DNA of 64,000 nt from Microbacterium sp. 70-16 (GCF_001898315.1 NZ_MKTQ01000008.1:1-64000); one strand, 5' to 3'; positions 1-11,351 are shown, counted from the stretch's first letter. The notes: generated from the sequence alone by a model not told the origin. Program-made: numbers and translations.

Positions 1-18
1 GGTGGCGGTGGCAGTCAT
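1..18 (-). CDS. atpD: ATP synthase F1 beta subunit, N-terminal fragment
   Basis: Only the first six codons (MTATAT) lie in the window; the gene runs off the left edge. The ATG is read on the minus strand at 16-18, with a purine-rich GAAAGAGA stretch a few bases upstream as ribosome binding site. The call rests on position: atpD follows atpG in bacterial ATP synthase operons and the gap is only 24 bp. The sequence itself is too short to identify the product. Confidence 0.75.
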
Positions 19-42
19 TGTCTGTCTCTTTCGGTGTGGTCG

Positions 43-954
43 TTACTTGCCGGATGCCAGGGCATCGGCGCCGCCGACGATCTCGGCGATCTGCTGAGTG
101 ATCTCGGCCTGACGCGCGTTGTTGCGCAGGCGGGTGTAGTCGGTGATGAGCTTGTCGGCGTTGTCGCTCGCGCTCTTCATCGCCTTCTGTGTCGCGGCGT
201 GCTTGGCAGCCGACGACTGCAGCAGTGCGTTGAACACGCGGCTCTGCACGTACGTCGGCAGCAGTGCGTCGAGGACGACCTCGGGGCTCGGCTCGAACTC
301 GTACAGGGGGTACACCTGCGTCGCGGCCGTCTCGTCGGTGCCTTCTTCGGCTTCAACGACCTCGAGGGGCAGCAGACGCACGGTCTGCGGCTCCTGGGTC
401 ATCATGCTGACGAAGCGGTTGAACACGAGGTGGATCTCGTCGACGCCACCCGCCTCTTCGCCGCCCAGGTCGTAGGCGTCCAGAAGGGCGCCGGCGATCT
501 GCTCGGCCGTGTTGAAGTGCGGCGTGTCGGTGTCGCCGATCCACTCCCCGGCCGACGGCAGGCGCCGGAACTGGAAGTAGCCGACGGCCTTGCGACCGAC
601 GAGGTAGTACTGCACGTCCTTGCCCTGCGACCGCAGCAGTTCGCCCAGCTGCATGCCCTCGCGGAGGATCTGCGAGTTGAATGCGCCGGCGAGTCCGCGG
701 TCGGAGGCGAAGATGACCACCGCGCTGCGGCGGATCACTTCACGCTCGGTCGTGAGCGGGTGCTGCGTGTTGGAGTGCGTCGCCACGGCGGAGACGGCGC
801 GCGTCACGGCCCGCGAGAAGGGTGAGGACGCGCGCACGCGCGCCATCGCCTTCTGAATGCGCGAAGCCGCGATGAGTTCCATCGCCTTCGTGATCTTCTT
901 GGTCGTCTGAGCAGAAGAGATCTTCTGCTTGTAGACCCGGAGTTGTGCGCCCAT
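43..954 (-). CDS. atpG: ATP synthase F1 gamma subunit
   Basis: Central rotor shaft of F1, coupling c-ring rotation to catalysis in the alpha3beta3 head; peripheral membrane complex. The 303-residue product begins [12 protein letters not shown] and has the family N-terminal helix ([16 protein letters not shown]). The C-terminal helix ([20 protein letters not shown]) is also typical; together they form the antiparallel coiled coil. Length fits the family. The gap to atpA is 23 bp and the downstream gap to atpD 24 bp, so it sits inside the operon. No oddity seen. Confidence 0.97.
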   Translation of the reverse strand: MGAQLRVYKQKISSAQTTKKITKAMELIAASRIQKAMARVRASSPFSRAVTRAVSAVATHSNTQHPLTTEREVIRRSAVVIFASDRGLAGAFNSQILREGMQLGELLRSQGKDVQYYLVGRKAVGYFQFRRLPSAGEWIGDTDTPHFNTAEQIAGALLDAYDLGGEEAGGVDEIHLVFNRFVSMMTQEPQTVRLLPLEVVEAEEGTDETAATQVYPLYEFEPSPEVVLDALLPTYVQSRVFNALLQSSAAKHAATQKAMKSASDNADKLITDYTRLRNNARQAEITQQIAEIVGGADALASGK

Positions 955-977
955 GGCTCAGTCTCAGTCGCCGGGCC

Positions 978-2618
978 TCAGCCGCGGCGGCCCTTGACGA
1001 TCTGCGCCTGGTTCACGTCCTCCTCGTGCGCGGCAGCGACCTCTTCGTGGCCCGGCTTGTTGATGGCCTGGCCCTTGCCACCCTGGAACTCCAGGATGAA
1101 GGCATCCGTCACCTTGTCGAGCTCGGCGAGCGTGGCGTCATCGAGGACGTTGGTCTCGCGCAGCGTGTCGAGGATCGTCGTGTTGCGCTTGAGGTAGTCG
1201 AGCAGGTCGCGCTCGAAGCGGAGCACGTCCTCGACCTCGATCGAGTCGAGCTTACCGTTGGTGCCGGCCCAGATCGAGACGACCTGCTCTTCGACGGGGT
1301 ACGGGTCGTACTGCGGCTGCTTGAGCAGCTCGGTCAGACGCGCACCACGGTCGAGCTGACGACGCGAGGCTGCGTCGAGGTCGGACGCGAACATCGCGAA
1401 CGCCTCGAGCGAGCGGTACTGGGCAAGCTCGAGCTTGAGCGTTCCCGAGACCTTCTTGATCGACTTGACCTGAGCGTCACCACCGACACGCGAGACCGAG
1501 ATACCCACGTCGACAGCGGGGCGCTGGTTGGCGTTGAACAGGTCGGACTGCAGGAAGATCTGGCCGTCGGTGATCGAGATCACGTTGGTCGGGATGTACG
1601 CCGACACGTCGTTGGCCTTCGTCTCGATGATCGGCAGGCCCGTCATCGAACCCGCGCCCAGCTCGTCCGACAGCTTCGCGCAACGCTCGAGCAGACGCGA
1701 GTGCAGGTAGAAGACGTCGCCGGGGTATGCCTCGCGGCCCGGCGGGCGGCGCAGCAGCAGCGACACGGCTCGGTAGGCCTCGGCCTGCTTCGACAGGTCA
1801 TCGAAGATGATCAGGACGTGCTTGCCGCCGTACATCCAGTGCTGGCCGATGGCCGAACCGGTGTAAGGGGCGAGGTACTTGAAGCCGGCGGGGTCGGATG
1901 CGGGAGCGGCGACGATCGTCGTGTACTCCATGGCTCCGGCGTCCTCGAGCGCACCCTTGACGGAGGCGATCGTCGAGCCCTTCTGGCCGATGGCGACGTA
2001 GATGCAGCGGACCTGCTTGTTGACATCGCCCGAGTCCCAGTTGGACTTCTGGTTGATGATCGTGTCGATCGCGATGGCCGTCTTGCCGGTCTGGCGGTCG
2101 CCGATGATGAGCTGGCGCTGGCCGCGGCCGACGGGGATCATGGCGTCGATAGCCTTGATGCCGGTCTGCATGGGCTCGTGCACGCTCTTGCGCTGCATGA
2201 CGCCGGGCGCCTGCAGCTCGAGGGCACGACGACCCTCGGTCGCGATGTCGCCGAGACCGTCGATCGGGTTGCCGAGCGGGTCGACGACACGGCCGAGGTA
2301 GCCGTCGCCGACGGCGACCGACAGGACCTCACCGGTGCGGGTGACCTTCTGGCCCGCCTCGATGCCGGAGAAGTCGCCGAGAACGACGACACCGATCTCG
2401 TTCTCGTCGAGGTTCAGCGCGAGGCCCTCGATGCCGTTCTCGAAGCGGACGAGCTCGTTCGCCATGACGCCGGGAAGACCCTCGACGTGGGCGATGCCGT
2501 CGGCCGCGTCGACGACCGTGCCGACCTCGGTCGCACTCGCGGACGCCGGCTCGTAGGCGGCGACGAAGTCCTTCAGCGCATCCCGGATGGCATCGGGGCT
2601 GATGGTGAGATCTGCCAT
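978..2618 (-). CDS. atpA: ATP synthase F1 alpha subunit
   Basis: Non-catalytic nucleotide-binding subunit of F1. The 546-residue product has the Walker A motif GDRQTGKT at about residues 173-180 and the conserved VSRVGGDAQ segment. The start ATG is preceded by AGAAGGA at good spacing. It lies 15 bp downstream of atpH and 23 bp upstream of atpG. Length is slightly above the roughly 510-residue norm because of a charged C-terminal tail, a common actinobacterial feature. Confidence 0.98.
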   Translation of the reverse strand: MADLTISPDAIRDALKDFVAAYEPASASATEVGTVVDAADGIAHVEGLPGVMANELVRFENGIEGLALNLDENEIGVVVLGDFSGIEAGQKVTRTGEVLSVAVGDGYLGRVVDPLGNPIDGLGDIATEGRRALELQAPGVMQRKSVHEPMQTGIKAIDAMIPVGRGQRQLIIGDRQTGKTAIAIDTIINQKSNWDSGDVNKQVRCIYVAIGQKGSTIASVKGALEDAGAMEYTTIVAAPASDPAGFKYLAPYTGSAIGQHWMYGGKHVLIIFDDLSKQAEAYRAVSLLLRRPPGREAYPGDVFYLHSRLLERCAKLSDELGAGSMTGLPIIETKANDVSAYIPTNVISITDGQIFLQSDLFNANQRPAVDVGISVSRVGGDAQVKSIKKVSGTLKLELAQYRSLEAFAMFASDLDAASRRQLDRGARLTELLKQPQYDPYPVEEQVVSIWAGTNGKLDSIEVEDVLRFERDLLDYLKRNTTILDTLRETNVLDDATLAELDKVTDAFILEFQGGKGQAINKPGHEEVAAAHEEDVNQAQIVKGRRG

Positions 2619-2633
2619 GGTGTTCCTTCTGTT

Positions 2634-3422
2634 TCAGCCAGCGAGGCGCTGGCGCAAGTCGTTGATTCGGGAAGAGACAGTGCCGTCGATGACGTCGTCG
2701 CCGATCTCCACACGCATGCCGCCGAGGACCTCGGGGTCCACGATGACGTTGACGGTGACGTCGCTGCCGTAGCGCGTGCTGAGCGCCTGCGCGAGGCGCT
2801 GCTGCTGCGCGGCATCCAGCGCCGTGGCGACACGCACCGTCGCGACCGTTCGGCCACGCTCGTCGGCGACGAGGCGCAGCGCACGATTCAGCAGGGCGCG
2901 CACACGCCGCTCACGCGGCTGCTGCACGAGCTGCGACGCGATGAGCGTCGTCGCCGCACTCGCCTGACCGGAGAACAGCTTCTCGATGAGTGCACCCTTG
3001 GCGGATGCCTCACCGAGGCGGCTGCCGAGGGCGAGCTCGAGCTCGGGGTTCGCCGCGACGGTGCGGGCGACCTGGAACAGCTCCCCCTCGACGTCGGCGT
3101 CCGGTGCTCCGATGGCGGCGGCGCGGATCGCGAGTTCCTCGATGCCGGCGATGAGGTCCTCGACCGAGGACCACCGCTGCGACACCGCAGATGCCACGAG
3201 CTGCACCGACGTCGCGCCGAAACCGGCGAACACGGTGCGGGCGACCTGAGCGCGCGCCGCTGCCGGCGCGCCCCACGACGAGAGCGCGCCGCTCAGCTGC
3301 GCCGACTCGGCGATCTCGCGCGCGGCCGCGAACAGCTCGCGGGCGACCGTGAGGTCGCTCACCTTCGCTGCCTTCAGCTCGGCGGTGGTCGTCGCCAGTG
3401 CCTGAGTGGTCGCGCTACCCAT
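2634..3422 (-). CDS. atpH: ATP synthase F1 delta subunit
   Basis: Stator subunit linking the top of F1 to the b-subunit stalk. The 262-residue product is longer than the proteobacterial delta (about 177), as is usual in Actinobacteria, but it is not fused to a b-like domain as in mycobacteria. The C-terminal half (NVIVDPEVLGGMRVEIGDDV) is the recognisable delta signature. Its ATG overlaps the atpF stop codon by one base (TAATG), implying translational coupling. Confidence 0.95.
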   Translation of the reverse strand: MGSATTQALATTTAELKAAKVSDLTVARELFAAAREIAESAQLSGALSSWGAPAAARAQVARTVFAGFGATSVQLVASAVSQRWSSVEDLIAGIEELAIRAAAIGAPDADVEGELFQVARTVAANPELELALGSRLGEASAKGALIEKLFSGQASAATTLIASQLVQQPRERRVRALLNRALRLVADERGRTVATVRVATALDAAQQQRLAQALSTRYGSDVTVNVIVDPEVLGGMRVEIGDDVIDGTVSSRINDLRQRLAG

Positions 3423-3958
3423 TACTTCGTCTTCTCGAGGTCGGCGAGGAAGCGGTCCACGACACCCTTGGCCTTCGCGTCGTCGGAGAGGGACTCACCG
3501 ATGACGCCGCCGGCCAGGTCGAGCGCGAGCGTACCGACCTCGCTGCGCAGCGAGACGAGCGCCGTCTGACGCTCGGCCTCGATCTGCGAGTGCGCGGCGG
3601 CCGTCAGGCGGGATGCCTCGGCAGACGCGTTCTCACGCGCCTCGGTGACGATCTTCTTGCCGTCCTCACGGGCGGCGTCGCGGATCTCACCGGCCTCCTT
3701 GCGAGCGTCGGCCAGCTGCGCGGTGTACTCCTCCAGCGCGGCCTCGGCCTTGCGCTGTGCCTCATCGGCCTTCGCGATGTTGCCTTCGATGGCGGCAGCG
3801 CGCTGGTCGAGCAGGTCCTTCATCTTGGGCAGAGCGACCCGCCAGAAGATGAAGAGGATGATGACGAAGCAGACCGCCGACCAGAGAATGTCGTACGGAG
3901 CCGGCAGAAGCGGGTTGTGCGCTTCGGTCTCGGCGGCGTACGCGACAAGATTCGACAT
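3422..3958 (-). CDS. atpF: ATP synthase Fo b subunit
   Basis: Peripheral stalk of the ATP synthase. The 178-residue product has one N-terminal membrane segment (about residues 24-44, DILWSAVCFVIILFIFWRVA). A long charged Ala/Glu/Arg-rich coiled coil reaches towards F1. The start is preceded by AAGGAGACAG. It is one base overlapped with atpH and 26 bp from atpE. Confidence 0.96.
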   Translation of the reverse strand: MSNLVAYAAETEAHNPLLPAPYDILWSAVCFVIILFIFWRVALPKMKDLLDQRAAAIEGNIAKADEAQRKAEAALEEYTAQLADARKEAGEIRDAAREDGKKIVTEARENASAEASRLTAAAHSQIEAERQTALVSLRSEVGTLALDLAGGVIGESLSDDAKAKGVVDRFLADLEKTK

Positions 3959-3984
3959 CCTGTCTCCTTAACTGGTGGGAGCGA

Positions 3985-5143
<1,159 letters not shown>

Positions 5144-5187
5144 TGCGCACGCGTTGCGCGGGGCGCGACGGGCGCAGAGACAGCCTA

Positions 5188-5724
5188 TCAGTCTCGAGAG
5201 GCGTTCTTGTCCGCAGACGGACCCTCCCCTTCTTCCGGCAGGTCGGCTTCTTCCGACACGTCAGCCAGGGTCGGCAGCGGAGTGTCGACGACCGGCACGC
5301 GCATCCTCAGCATGACGAGCACGTCGATCACGAGGGAGACGACGACACTGGCCACGAGCGCGACGAAGAACACCGTGTTGTTGAGCCACGGTGCACCCCG
5401 CAGGGCGAGCAGGACGACGATGAACACGACGAACTTGACGATCCACCCACCCATTACTGAGCCGAAGAAGATCGGCACGTAGAGCGGATCGCCGTGCCAG
5501 CGGTTCGCGATCAGGATCGTCGCGGCGGTGAATCCCAGGAACACCGCAGCCAGCAGGATCGCGACGAGCGCGCTCCACAGGCCCGACGTGCCGGCCACGG
5601 CGTAGCCGACGATGGCGCCCACGACGGCGAGCACGCCGGTCGCGACCGCCGACCAGATCAAGGTGCGGCGCAGCAGCGGGTTGCTCGTGACTTCGCGGTC
5701 GTTCGGGGCGGATGCCTCGGTCAT
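5188..5724 (-). CDS. AtpI-like small integral membrane protein at head of ATP synthase operon
   Basis: A 178-residue protein starting MTEASAPNDREVTS, with about four hydrophobic segments and an acidic tail. Sequence similarity to characterised AtpI is not obvious; the call rests on topology and its place directly before atpB. AtpI-type proteins are linked to c-ring assembly, but that is inferred here. An upstream in-frame ATG at 5754 exists. The chosen ATG (5722-5724) has GAGGA at good spacing and lies 7 bp after the wecA stop, suggesting co-transcription with wecA and tsaC. Confidence 0.75.
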   Translation of the reverse strand: MTEASAPNDREVTSNPLLRRTLIWSAVATGVLAVVGAIVGYAVAGTSGLWSALVAILLAAVFLGFTAATILIANRWHGDPLYVPIFFGSVMGGWIVKFVVFIVVLLALRGAPWLNNTVFFVALVASVVVSLVIDVLVMLRMRVPVVDTPLPTLADVSEEADLPEEGEGPSADKNASRD

Positions 5725-5731
5725 GGGGTCC

Positions 5732-6907
5732 TCAGTTCGATGATGCCGGCGCATCGGCGGCGGCGCGGGAGATGACAGGGGTGGCGGGCTTCGACGGCAG
5801 CAGGGTCACGGCGACGCAGGCGATGGCACCCAGCAGCAGGTACGTGACGCCGCCCCAGTAGCCGCCCGGCCAGGCCTGGGTCGTGCCGATGTACATCAGC
5901 AGCACGCCGATCGAGACGATGGCCGTCCACGAGTAGAAGACGAGGACGGCGGCGCGGTCGCTGTGCCCCATGTCGAGCATGCGGTGGTGCAGGTGCTTGC
6001 GGTCGGGTGAGAACGGCGACTGTCCCTTGCCCATCCGGCGCACGATCGCCATGCCGAAGTCGAGCAAGGGCAGCAGGACGACCACGACGGGCAGCAGGAT
6101 CGGCAGGAACGCGCCGAGCAGCTGTGAGCGACCGAACACGTCGTTGTCGCCGAGCACATGCGGATCGAGCGTCCCGGTGACATAGATGGCCGAGGTCGCC
6201 ATGAGCAGCCCGATGAGCAGGGCTCCCGAGTCGCCCATGAACAGCTTCGACGGGTTCCAGTTCAGCGGGAGGAACCCGATGCAGATGCCGATGATGACGA
6301 CGGCGAGCAGTGTGGCGAGGTTCGCGTAGCTGGCGACGCCCTGGTCGCGCGCGACGAGGTACGTGTAGACGAAGAAGACGAGGTTGGCGATCAGCGCGAC
6401 GCCGGCGACGAGGCCGTCGAGTCCGTCGACGAAGTTGACGGCGTTCATCACGATGACGATCGCGAACACCGACAGCGCGAAGCTCACCCAGCTCGACACG
6501 ACGATCTGGCCGCCGAAGGGAATCGCGAAGATCTGGATGCCTCCGAGCCCCACGATGATCCCCGCCGCGACGAATTGCGCGCCGAGCTTGATCATCCAGT
6601 CGAGGTCCCACAGGTCATCCGCCACCCCGACGATCACGATGAGGGTCGCCGCGCCCAGGATCGACCAGACGGCCGCGGGGTCTGACCAGATGACATCGAA
6701 GTACTGGATCTGCGACGAGAGGGCGAAGGCGGCCAGCACGCCGAGGTACATCGCGACCCCGCCGATGCGGGGTTTGGGCGTCGTGTGCACGTCGCGCTCG
6801 CGGATTGCCGGATACAGCTTGAAGCGCAATCCGAATCGCCACACCGCCGCGGTGAACCCGAGGGTCGCCACCGCCGTCACGATGGCGACGAGGATGTAGA
6901 GCTTCAC
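5732..6907 (-). CDS. wecA: Undecaprenyl-phosphate N-acetylglucosaminyl-1-phosphate transferase (WecA/MraY family)
   Basis: Polyprenyl-phosphate glycosyl-1-phosphate transferase that starts cell-wall polysaccharide synthesis on undecaprenyl phosphate. The 391-residue protein has about eleven membrane segments. It carries the family signatures GVADDLWDLDW (about 93-103), NAVNFVDGLDGL, MGDSGALLIG and the cytoplasmic HLHHRML motif. It overlaps tsaC by 4 bp (ATGA). In many actinobacteria this gene sits between tsaC and atpI, so its place is conventional. The exact sugar substrate is not proven by sequence. Confidence 0.92.
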   Translation of the reverse strand: MKLYILVAIVTAVATLGFTAAVWRFGLRFKLYPAIRERDVHTTPKPRIGGVAMYLGVLAAFALSSQIQYFDVIWSDPAAVWSILGAATLIVIVGVADDLWDLDWMIKLGAQFVAAGIIVGLGGIQIFAIPFGGQIVVSSWVSFALSVFAIVIVMNAVNFVDGLDGLVAGVALIANLVFFVYTYLVARDQGVASYANLATLLAVVIIGICIGFLPLNWNPSKLFMGDSGALLIGLLMATSAIYVTGTLDPHVLGDNDVFGRSQLLGAFLPILLPVVVVLLPLLDFGMAIVRRMGKGQSPFSPDRKHLHHRMLDMGHSDRAAVLVFYSWTAIVSIGVLLMYIGTTQAWPGGYWGGVTYLLLGAIACVAVTLLPSKPATPVISRAAADAPASSN

Positions 6908-7623
6908 GCCGGGCCGTCCGCCGGCCGTGCACCGCCGTCGCCGGGCAACGGGGCATCCGGATCGACGGGCTCGAGCAGGTCGCCGAGGATCTCGTGCACC
7001 TGCTCGCGACTGATGGCCCCGTCACGCAGCACACGCACGCGCCGGTCGCCGGTGACCAGACCCGTCGCATCGATGATCGTGGATGCCACACCCGTGGTCG
7101 ACGGGCCGCCGTCGAGGTAGACCGAGACCGAGTCCCCCAGCATGTCGATTGCGCCGTGCACGTCGATCGCGGCGGCGCGGCCGGTCAGGTTGGCGCTCGA
7201 GACGGCGAGCGGGCCGCATTCTTCGAGCAGTTCCAGGGCGAAGCGCTCGGCAGGCATCCGCAGCGCGACCGTGCCGCGGGTCTCGCCGAGGTCCCATGAC
7301 AGCGACGGCTGCGCGGGCAACACGATCGTGAGACCGCCCGGCCAGAACGCCTCAACGAGGCGTTCGACCGGCTCGGGAACCTCGGCGACGAGCGCCCGCA
7401 TCGTGGCGACGCCGGCCACCAGGACCGGCGGCGGCGACTGGCGCCCGCGGCCCTTCGCGGCCAGCAGCCGCGCAACGGCGTCGGGGCTGAACGCATCGGC
7501 GCCGATCCCGTAGACGGTGTCGGTCGGCAGCACGACAAGCTCACCACGACCGATCGCTTGGCGTGCCCGGCGCATCGCGGGCAGCAGCTGCTCGGCATCG
7601 CGGCAATCGAAGACCTCAGACAT
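6904..7623 (-). CDS. tsaC: L-threonylcarbamoyladenylate synthase (TsaC/Sua5/YrdC family)
   Basis: Makes threonylcarbamoyl-AMP from threonine, bicarbonate and ATP, the first step of the t6A37 modification of ANN-decoding tRNAs. The 239-residue protein has the YrdC pattern PTDTVYGIGADAF near the N-terminus, a FWPGGLTIVLPA segment, and the PSTTGVASTIIDAT end of the domain. A TAGACT -10-like box ends 9 nt before the ATG, so the mRNA leader is probably only a few bases. Its stop overlaps the wecA start. Confidence 0.94.
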   Translation of the reverse strand: MSEVFDCRDAEQLLPAMRRARQAIGRGELVVLPTDTVYGIGADAFSPDAVARLLAAKGRGRQSPPPVLVAGVATMRALVAEVPEPVERLVEAFWPGGLTIVLPAQPSLSWDLGETRGTVALRMPAERFALELLEECGPLAVSSANLTGRAAAIDVHGAIDMLGDSVSVYLDGGPSTTGVASTIIDATGLVTGDRRVRVLRDGAISREQVHEILGDLLEPVDPDAPLPGDGGARPADGPA

Positions 7624-7703
7624 ATCCCACCCAGTCTACGTTTCGACGCGTTGCGCGTTCAGCCCAGCGGATGCCCATGTCGCCGTCACCGATGCGGGTC
7701 GCG

Positions 7704-8609
7704 TCACGGCCGCAGCGCCGTCGTCGCGCGATCGCGCAGCGTCAGGTCGGGATGCGTCGCGGCGGCGCGCCACCCTGCGGCGGTCAGCAGCCCGCGGATC
7801 GGCGCACCCTGCCACTCGCCGTGCTCGAGGACGAGCGTGCCGCCCGGCCGCAGCAGTCGCAGGCCGACGTCGGAGAGCGTGCGGACGACATCGAGTCCGT
7901 CCTCGCCCCCGTACAGAGCCGACGGCGGGTCCCAATGCCGCACTTCGGGCTCGCGCGGAATCGCGGCATCCGGCACGTATGGCGGATTCGAGACGAGCAC
8001 CGCGACCTGTCCGTCCAACTCGGGGAAGGCCGATGCCAGGTCGATGAACGCCAGGTGCGCCGCCGGGGCGAGGGCGGCGAAGTTCTCCTTCGCCCAGATG
8101 AACGCGTCGACGGCGTTCTCGGCGGCGTGCACGCGCGCGTTGGGCACCTCGGTCGCCATCGCGAGCGCCAGCGCGCCCGATCCGGTGCCCAGATCGACGG
8201 CGACCGGCTCGGCGTCGGGCACGGCTCGCAATGCGTCGATCGCGAGCTGCGCGACCATCTCGGTCTCGGGCCGCGGCACGAACACACCGGGGCCGACGCG
8301 CAGTTCGAGGTGCCGGAAGGGCGCGAGCCCCGTCAGATGCTGCAGCGGCTCGCGGGCGGCGCGGCGCGCGACGAGATCGGCGAAGCCGGCGGTCTCGGCC
8401 GGAGCATCCGCCCCGCGCAGCGCCGCGGCGGCCAGCTCGCCCCGACTGAGGCCGAACACGTGCGCCGCGAGCAGCTCGGCGTCGACATCGGGCGTCGGCA
8501 CACCGGCGGATGCCAGCGTCACGGCAGCGTCGCGCAGCAGGTCGCTCAGCGATGCCGGCTTCCGGTCGCCCAGCGACGCGGGCGCGCCGGATTCTCGCTC
8601 GGTATTCAT
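7704..8609 (-). CDS. prmC: Peptide chain release factor N5-glutamine methyltransferase
   Basis: SAM-dependent methylation of the GGQ glutamine of release factors. The 301-residue protein has the SAM-binding DLGTGSGALALAMA motif and the substrate motif NPPYVPD. PrmC is usually next to prfA; here a 2.6 kb cysteine cassette and a small membrane gene separate them. A TAGGCT box ends 10 nt before the ATG, so the leader is very short. The gap to tsaC (81 bp) holds its own promoter. Confidence 0.95.
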   Translation of the reverse strand: MNTERESGAPASLGDRKPASLSDLLRDAAVTLASAGVPTPDVDAELLAAHVFGLSRGELAAAALRGADAPAETAGFADLVARRAAREPLQHLTGLAPFRHLELRVGPGVFVPRPETEMVAQLAIDALRAVPDAEPVAVDLGTGSGALALAMATEVPNARVHAAENAVDAFIWAKENFAALAPAAHLAFIDLASAFPELDGQVAVLVSNPPYVPDAAIPREPEVRHWDPPSALYGGEDGLDVVRTLSDVGLRLLRPGGTLVLEHGEWQGAPIRGLLTAAGWRAAATHPDLTLRDRATTALRP

Positions 8610-8756
8610 GGGTCATCCCAGCCTATCGGCGCCGTGCGCGGCGTGATGATTCGTCACATTCGACCGCCCGAGAACACGATCCGCCTAGGCTGAAAGTCAC
8701 CTAGCCCTCGAGTCCACCACCCGAGGTGATCTCTCTCTTTGCCAGAAAGGCAGGCC

Positions 8757-9695
8757 ATGTCCGGCATCCACTCCGACATCACGAGTTCGTTCGGCAACAC
8801 CCCGCTCGTGAAGCTCAACCGCGTCGCCGAGGGGCTGCCCGGCACCGTGCTCGCGAAGCTCGAGTACTTCAACCCCGGCTCGAGCGTCAAGGACCGCATC
8901 GGCATCGCGATCATCGACGCCGCTGAGGCGGCCGGCGCGCTGCAGCCCGGTGGCACGATCGTCGAGGGCACGAGCGGCAACACGGGCATCGCCCTCGCCC
9001 TCGTCGGCGCGGCGCGCGGCTACAAGGTCATCCTCACGATGCCCTCCTCGATGTCGATCGAGCGTCGCCAGCTGCTGAAGCGCTTCGGCGCGGAGCTCGT
9101 CCTCACCGACCCCGCGGGCGGCATGAAGGCGGCCGTCGCGAAGGCGCAGGAGATCGTCGCCGAGACGCCCGGTGCGATCCTCGCCAGCCAGTTCGAGAAC
9201 GCCGCCAACCCCGAGATCCACCGCAAGACGACCGCCGAGGAGATCTGGCGCGACACCGACGGTGCCGTCGACGTGTTCGTCGCGGGCATCGGCACGGGCG
9301 GCACCATCACGGGTGTCGGTCAGGTGCTCAAGGAGCGCAAGAGCGACGTCACCGTCGTCGCGGTCGAGCCGACCGCCTCGCCGCTGCTGTCGACCGGCAC
9401 CGCCGGACCGGCGAAGATCCAGGGCATCGGCCCGAACTTCGTGCCGCCGATCCTCGACACGACCGTCTACGACGAGATCGTCACCGCCGAGTTCGACGAC
9501 GCAATCGCCACCTCGCGTGCCCTCGCCGCTCAGGAAGGCATCCTCGCGGGCATCTCGTCGGGCGCAGCTGTCTGGGCCGCGCTGCAGATCGCCGCACGCC
9601 CCGAGTCGGCCGGTAAGAACATCGTCGTGATCGTCCCCGACACCGGTGAGCGCTACCTGTCCACCGCGCTGTTCGACGATCTGCGCGAAGACTGA
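8757..9695 (+). CDS. cysK: Cysteine synthase / O-acetylserine sulfhydrylase (paralogue 1)
   Basis: PLP enzyme forming cysteine from O-acetylserine and sulfide. The 312-residue product starts [13 protein letters not shown]. It has the PLP lysine in [10 protein letters not shown], the substrate loop GTSGNTG, the phosphate-binding [10 protein letters not shown] and the PTASPLLS region. A TTG upstream in frame (8739) is a poor start; the ATG at 8757 has GAAAGG at the right spacing. A TAGGCT box about 65 bp upstream is a likely -10. It is followed by a close paralogue after 117 bp. Confidence 0.93.
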   Translation: MSGIHSDITSSFGNTPLVKLNRVAEGLPGTVLAKLEYFNPGSSVKDRIGIAIIDAAEAAGALQPGGTIVEGTSGNTGIALALVGAARGYKVILTMPSSMSIERRQLLKRFGAELVLTDPAGGMKAAVAKAQEIVAETPGAILASQFENAANPEIHRKTTAEEIWRDTDGAVDVFVAGIGTGGTITGVGQVLKERKSDVTVVAVEPTASPLLSTGTAGPAKIQGIGPNFVPPILDTTVYDEIVTAEFDDAIATSRALAAQEGILAGISSGAAVWAALQIAARPESAGKNIVVIVPDTGERYLSTALFDDLRED

Positions 9696-9812
9696 CCCCG
9701 ACCCGTATCCGGGGCACGTATCATCGGCCACGGGCCTCGGTTGCACCGGGGTCCGTGGCCGTATCCGTCGCCCCACTCCCCTGCTGACCCCGCACTGACT
9801 CGAGAGGCTCCC

Positions 9813-10760
9813 GTGCCCGGCATCCACTCCGACATCACCACCGCGTTCGGTCAGACCCCGCTCGTGCGCCTGAACGCGCTCACCGAGGGGCTGCACGCGG
9901 AGGTGCTCGCCAAGCTCGAATTCTACAACCCGGGGTCATCGGTCAAAGACCGCCTCGGGTTCGCGCTCGTCGAGGCCGCGGAAGCCTCAGGAGAGCTGCA
10001 GCCCGGCGGCACGATCGTCGAGTCGACGAGCGGCAACACGGGCATCTCGCTCGCGCTGATCGGAGCGGCGCGCGGCTACAAGGTGATCTTGACGATGCCG
10101 GCATCGATGTCGAAGGAGCGCCGCACGCTGCTGAAGGCCTACGGCGCCGAACTCGTGCTCACCGACCCGTACAAGGGCATGACCGAGGCCGTCGAGACCG
10201 CCCAGCGCATCGCCGCCGAGACGCCGGGAGCCGTGCTCGCGCGCCAGTTCGAAAGTGCCGCGAACGCCGCGATCCACCGCCGCACGACCGCGGAGGAGAT
10301 CCTGCGCGACACCGACGGGCAGCTCGACTGGTTCGTCGCAGGCTCGGGCACGGGCGGCACCGTGACGGGCGTCGGCCAGGTGCTGCACGAGCGGCTGCCG
10401 GGTGTGAAAGTTGCGCTCGTCGAGCCCAAGGACTCCCCCGTGCTCACCGAAGGACGCGCGGGCGGGCACCGCATCCAGGGCATCGGCCCCAACTTCGTCC
10501 CCGACGTGCTCGACCGCTCGGTCGTCGACGAGATCTTCGACGTCGAGTTCGACGACGCGATCCGCGTCGCCCGCGAGTTGGCGGCGCGCGAAGGCATCCT
10601 CGCCGGAATGTCGGCGGGAGCCGCCGTCTGGGCCGCCCTGCAGATCGCCGCGCGGCCGGAATCGGCCGGGCAGCGCATCGTCGTGATCGTGCCCGACAGC
10701 GGCGAACGGTATCTGTCGACCGCCCTGTACGCGCACCTGCAGGAAGAGCCCGCGAAGTGA
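9813..10760 (+). CDS. Cysteine synthase family PLP enzyme (paralogue 2)
   Basis: A 315-residue protein aligning end to end with the upstream cysK, at roughly two thirds identity by eye. It has the same PGSSVKDR lysine site, TSGNTG loop and [10 protein letters not shown]. The start is the GTG at 9813 with GAGAGG five bases upstream. It overlaps cysE by 4 bp, so it is the copy translationally coupled to serine acetyltransferase. Differences near the active site (ESTSGNTG for [15 protein letters not shown] for AGIGTGG) leave room for a shifted substrate, such as O-phosphoserine or a cystathionine-synthase role. That is inference. Confidence 0.88.
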   Translation: MPGIHSDITTAFGQTPLVRLNALTEGLHAEVLAKLEFYNPGSSVKDRLGFALVEAAEASGELQPGGTIVESTSGNTGISLALIGAARGYKVILTMPASMSKERRTLLKAYGAELVLTDPYKGMTEAVETAQRIAAETPGAVLARQFESAANAAIHRRTTAEEILRDTDGQLDWFVAGSGTGGTVTGVGQVLHERLPGVKVALVEPKDSPVLTEGRAGGHRIQGIGPNFVPDVLDRSVVDEIFDVEFDDAIRVARELAAREGILAGMSAGAAVWAALQIAARPESAGQRIVVIVPDSGERYLSTALYAHLQEEPAK

Positions 10761-11329
10761 AGCGCGCGTTCGCACGTGTGCGCGAAGACCTCGCCGCGGC
10801 GATGCTGCGCGACCCCGCCGCGCGCAGCAAGGTGGAGATCGCGGTGCTCTACTCGGGGCTGCACGCGATCTGGTCGTACCGCCTCGCGCACGCACTGTGG
10901 ACGCGGGGCTTCCGCTTCCTCGCGCGGGCCCTGTCGCAGTTGACGCGGTGGCTGACCGGCATCGAGATCCACCCCGGCGCGACGATCGGGCGGCGCTTCT
11001 TCATCGACCACGGCATGGGCGTCGTGATCGGCGAGACCGCCGAGATCGGCGACGACGTCATGCTCTACCACGGCGTGACCCTCGGCGGTCAGACGCACGA
11101 TCGCGGCAAGCGGCATCCGACGCTCGGCGACGGGGTCGCCGTCGGCGCGGGCGCGAAGATCCTCGGCCCGATCACGATCGGCGCGCGTTCCGCCGTCGGC
11201 GCGAATGCCGTCGTGACGAAGGATGCCCCGGAGGACTCGGTGCTCGTCGGCGTCCCCGCCAAGCCGCGCAAGCGCGCCGCCGGTGAGGACACCCGCGCCC
11301 TGCTCACCGCGCCGGAGTACTTTATCTGA
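10757..11329 (+). CDS. cysE: Serine O-acetyltransferase
   Basis: Acetyl-CoA-dependent activation of serine for cysteine synthesis, partner of CysK in the cysteine synthase complex. The 190-residue short form begins at a GTG overlapping the paralogue-2 stop (GTGA). It has the left-handed beta-helix hexapeptides ([39 protein letters not shown]) with the catalytic His/Asp region. The C-terminus ends TAPEYFI; the terminal isoleucine is what normally inserts into the CysK active site. Confidence 0.95.
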   Translation: MKRAFARVREDLAAAMLRDPAARSKVEIAVLYSGLHAIWSYRLAHALWTRGFRFLARALSQLTRWLTGIEIHPGATIGRRFFIDHGMGVVIGETAEIGDDVMLYHGVTLGGQTHDRGKRHPTLGDGVAVGAGAKILGPITIGARSAVGANAVVTKDAPEDSVLVGVPAKPRKRAAGEDTRALLTAPEYFI

Positions 11330-11351
11330 GGTCAGGCCGTCGCGGCGCGAG

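Noticed and set aside
945..3569. Long plus-strand open frame (874 codons) opposite atpA and atpH
   Set aside because: It is the mirror of high-GC genes with strong third-position bias; its composition is Arg/Asp/Val/Leu-rich with no motifs, and the minus-strand genes are certain.
8739..8756. TTG start for cysK giving six extra residues
   Set aside because: The paralogue aligns from the MSGIHSD/VPGIHSD position, and GAAAGG is placed for the ATG at 8757.
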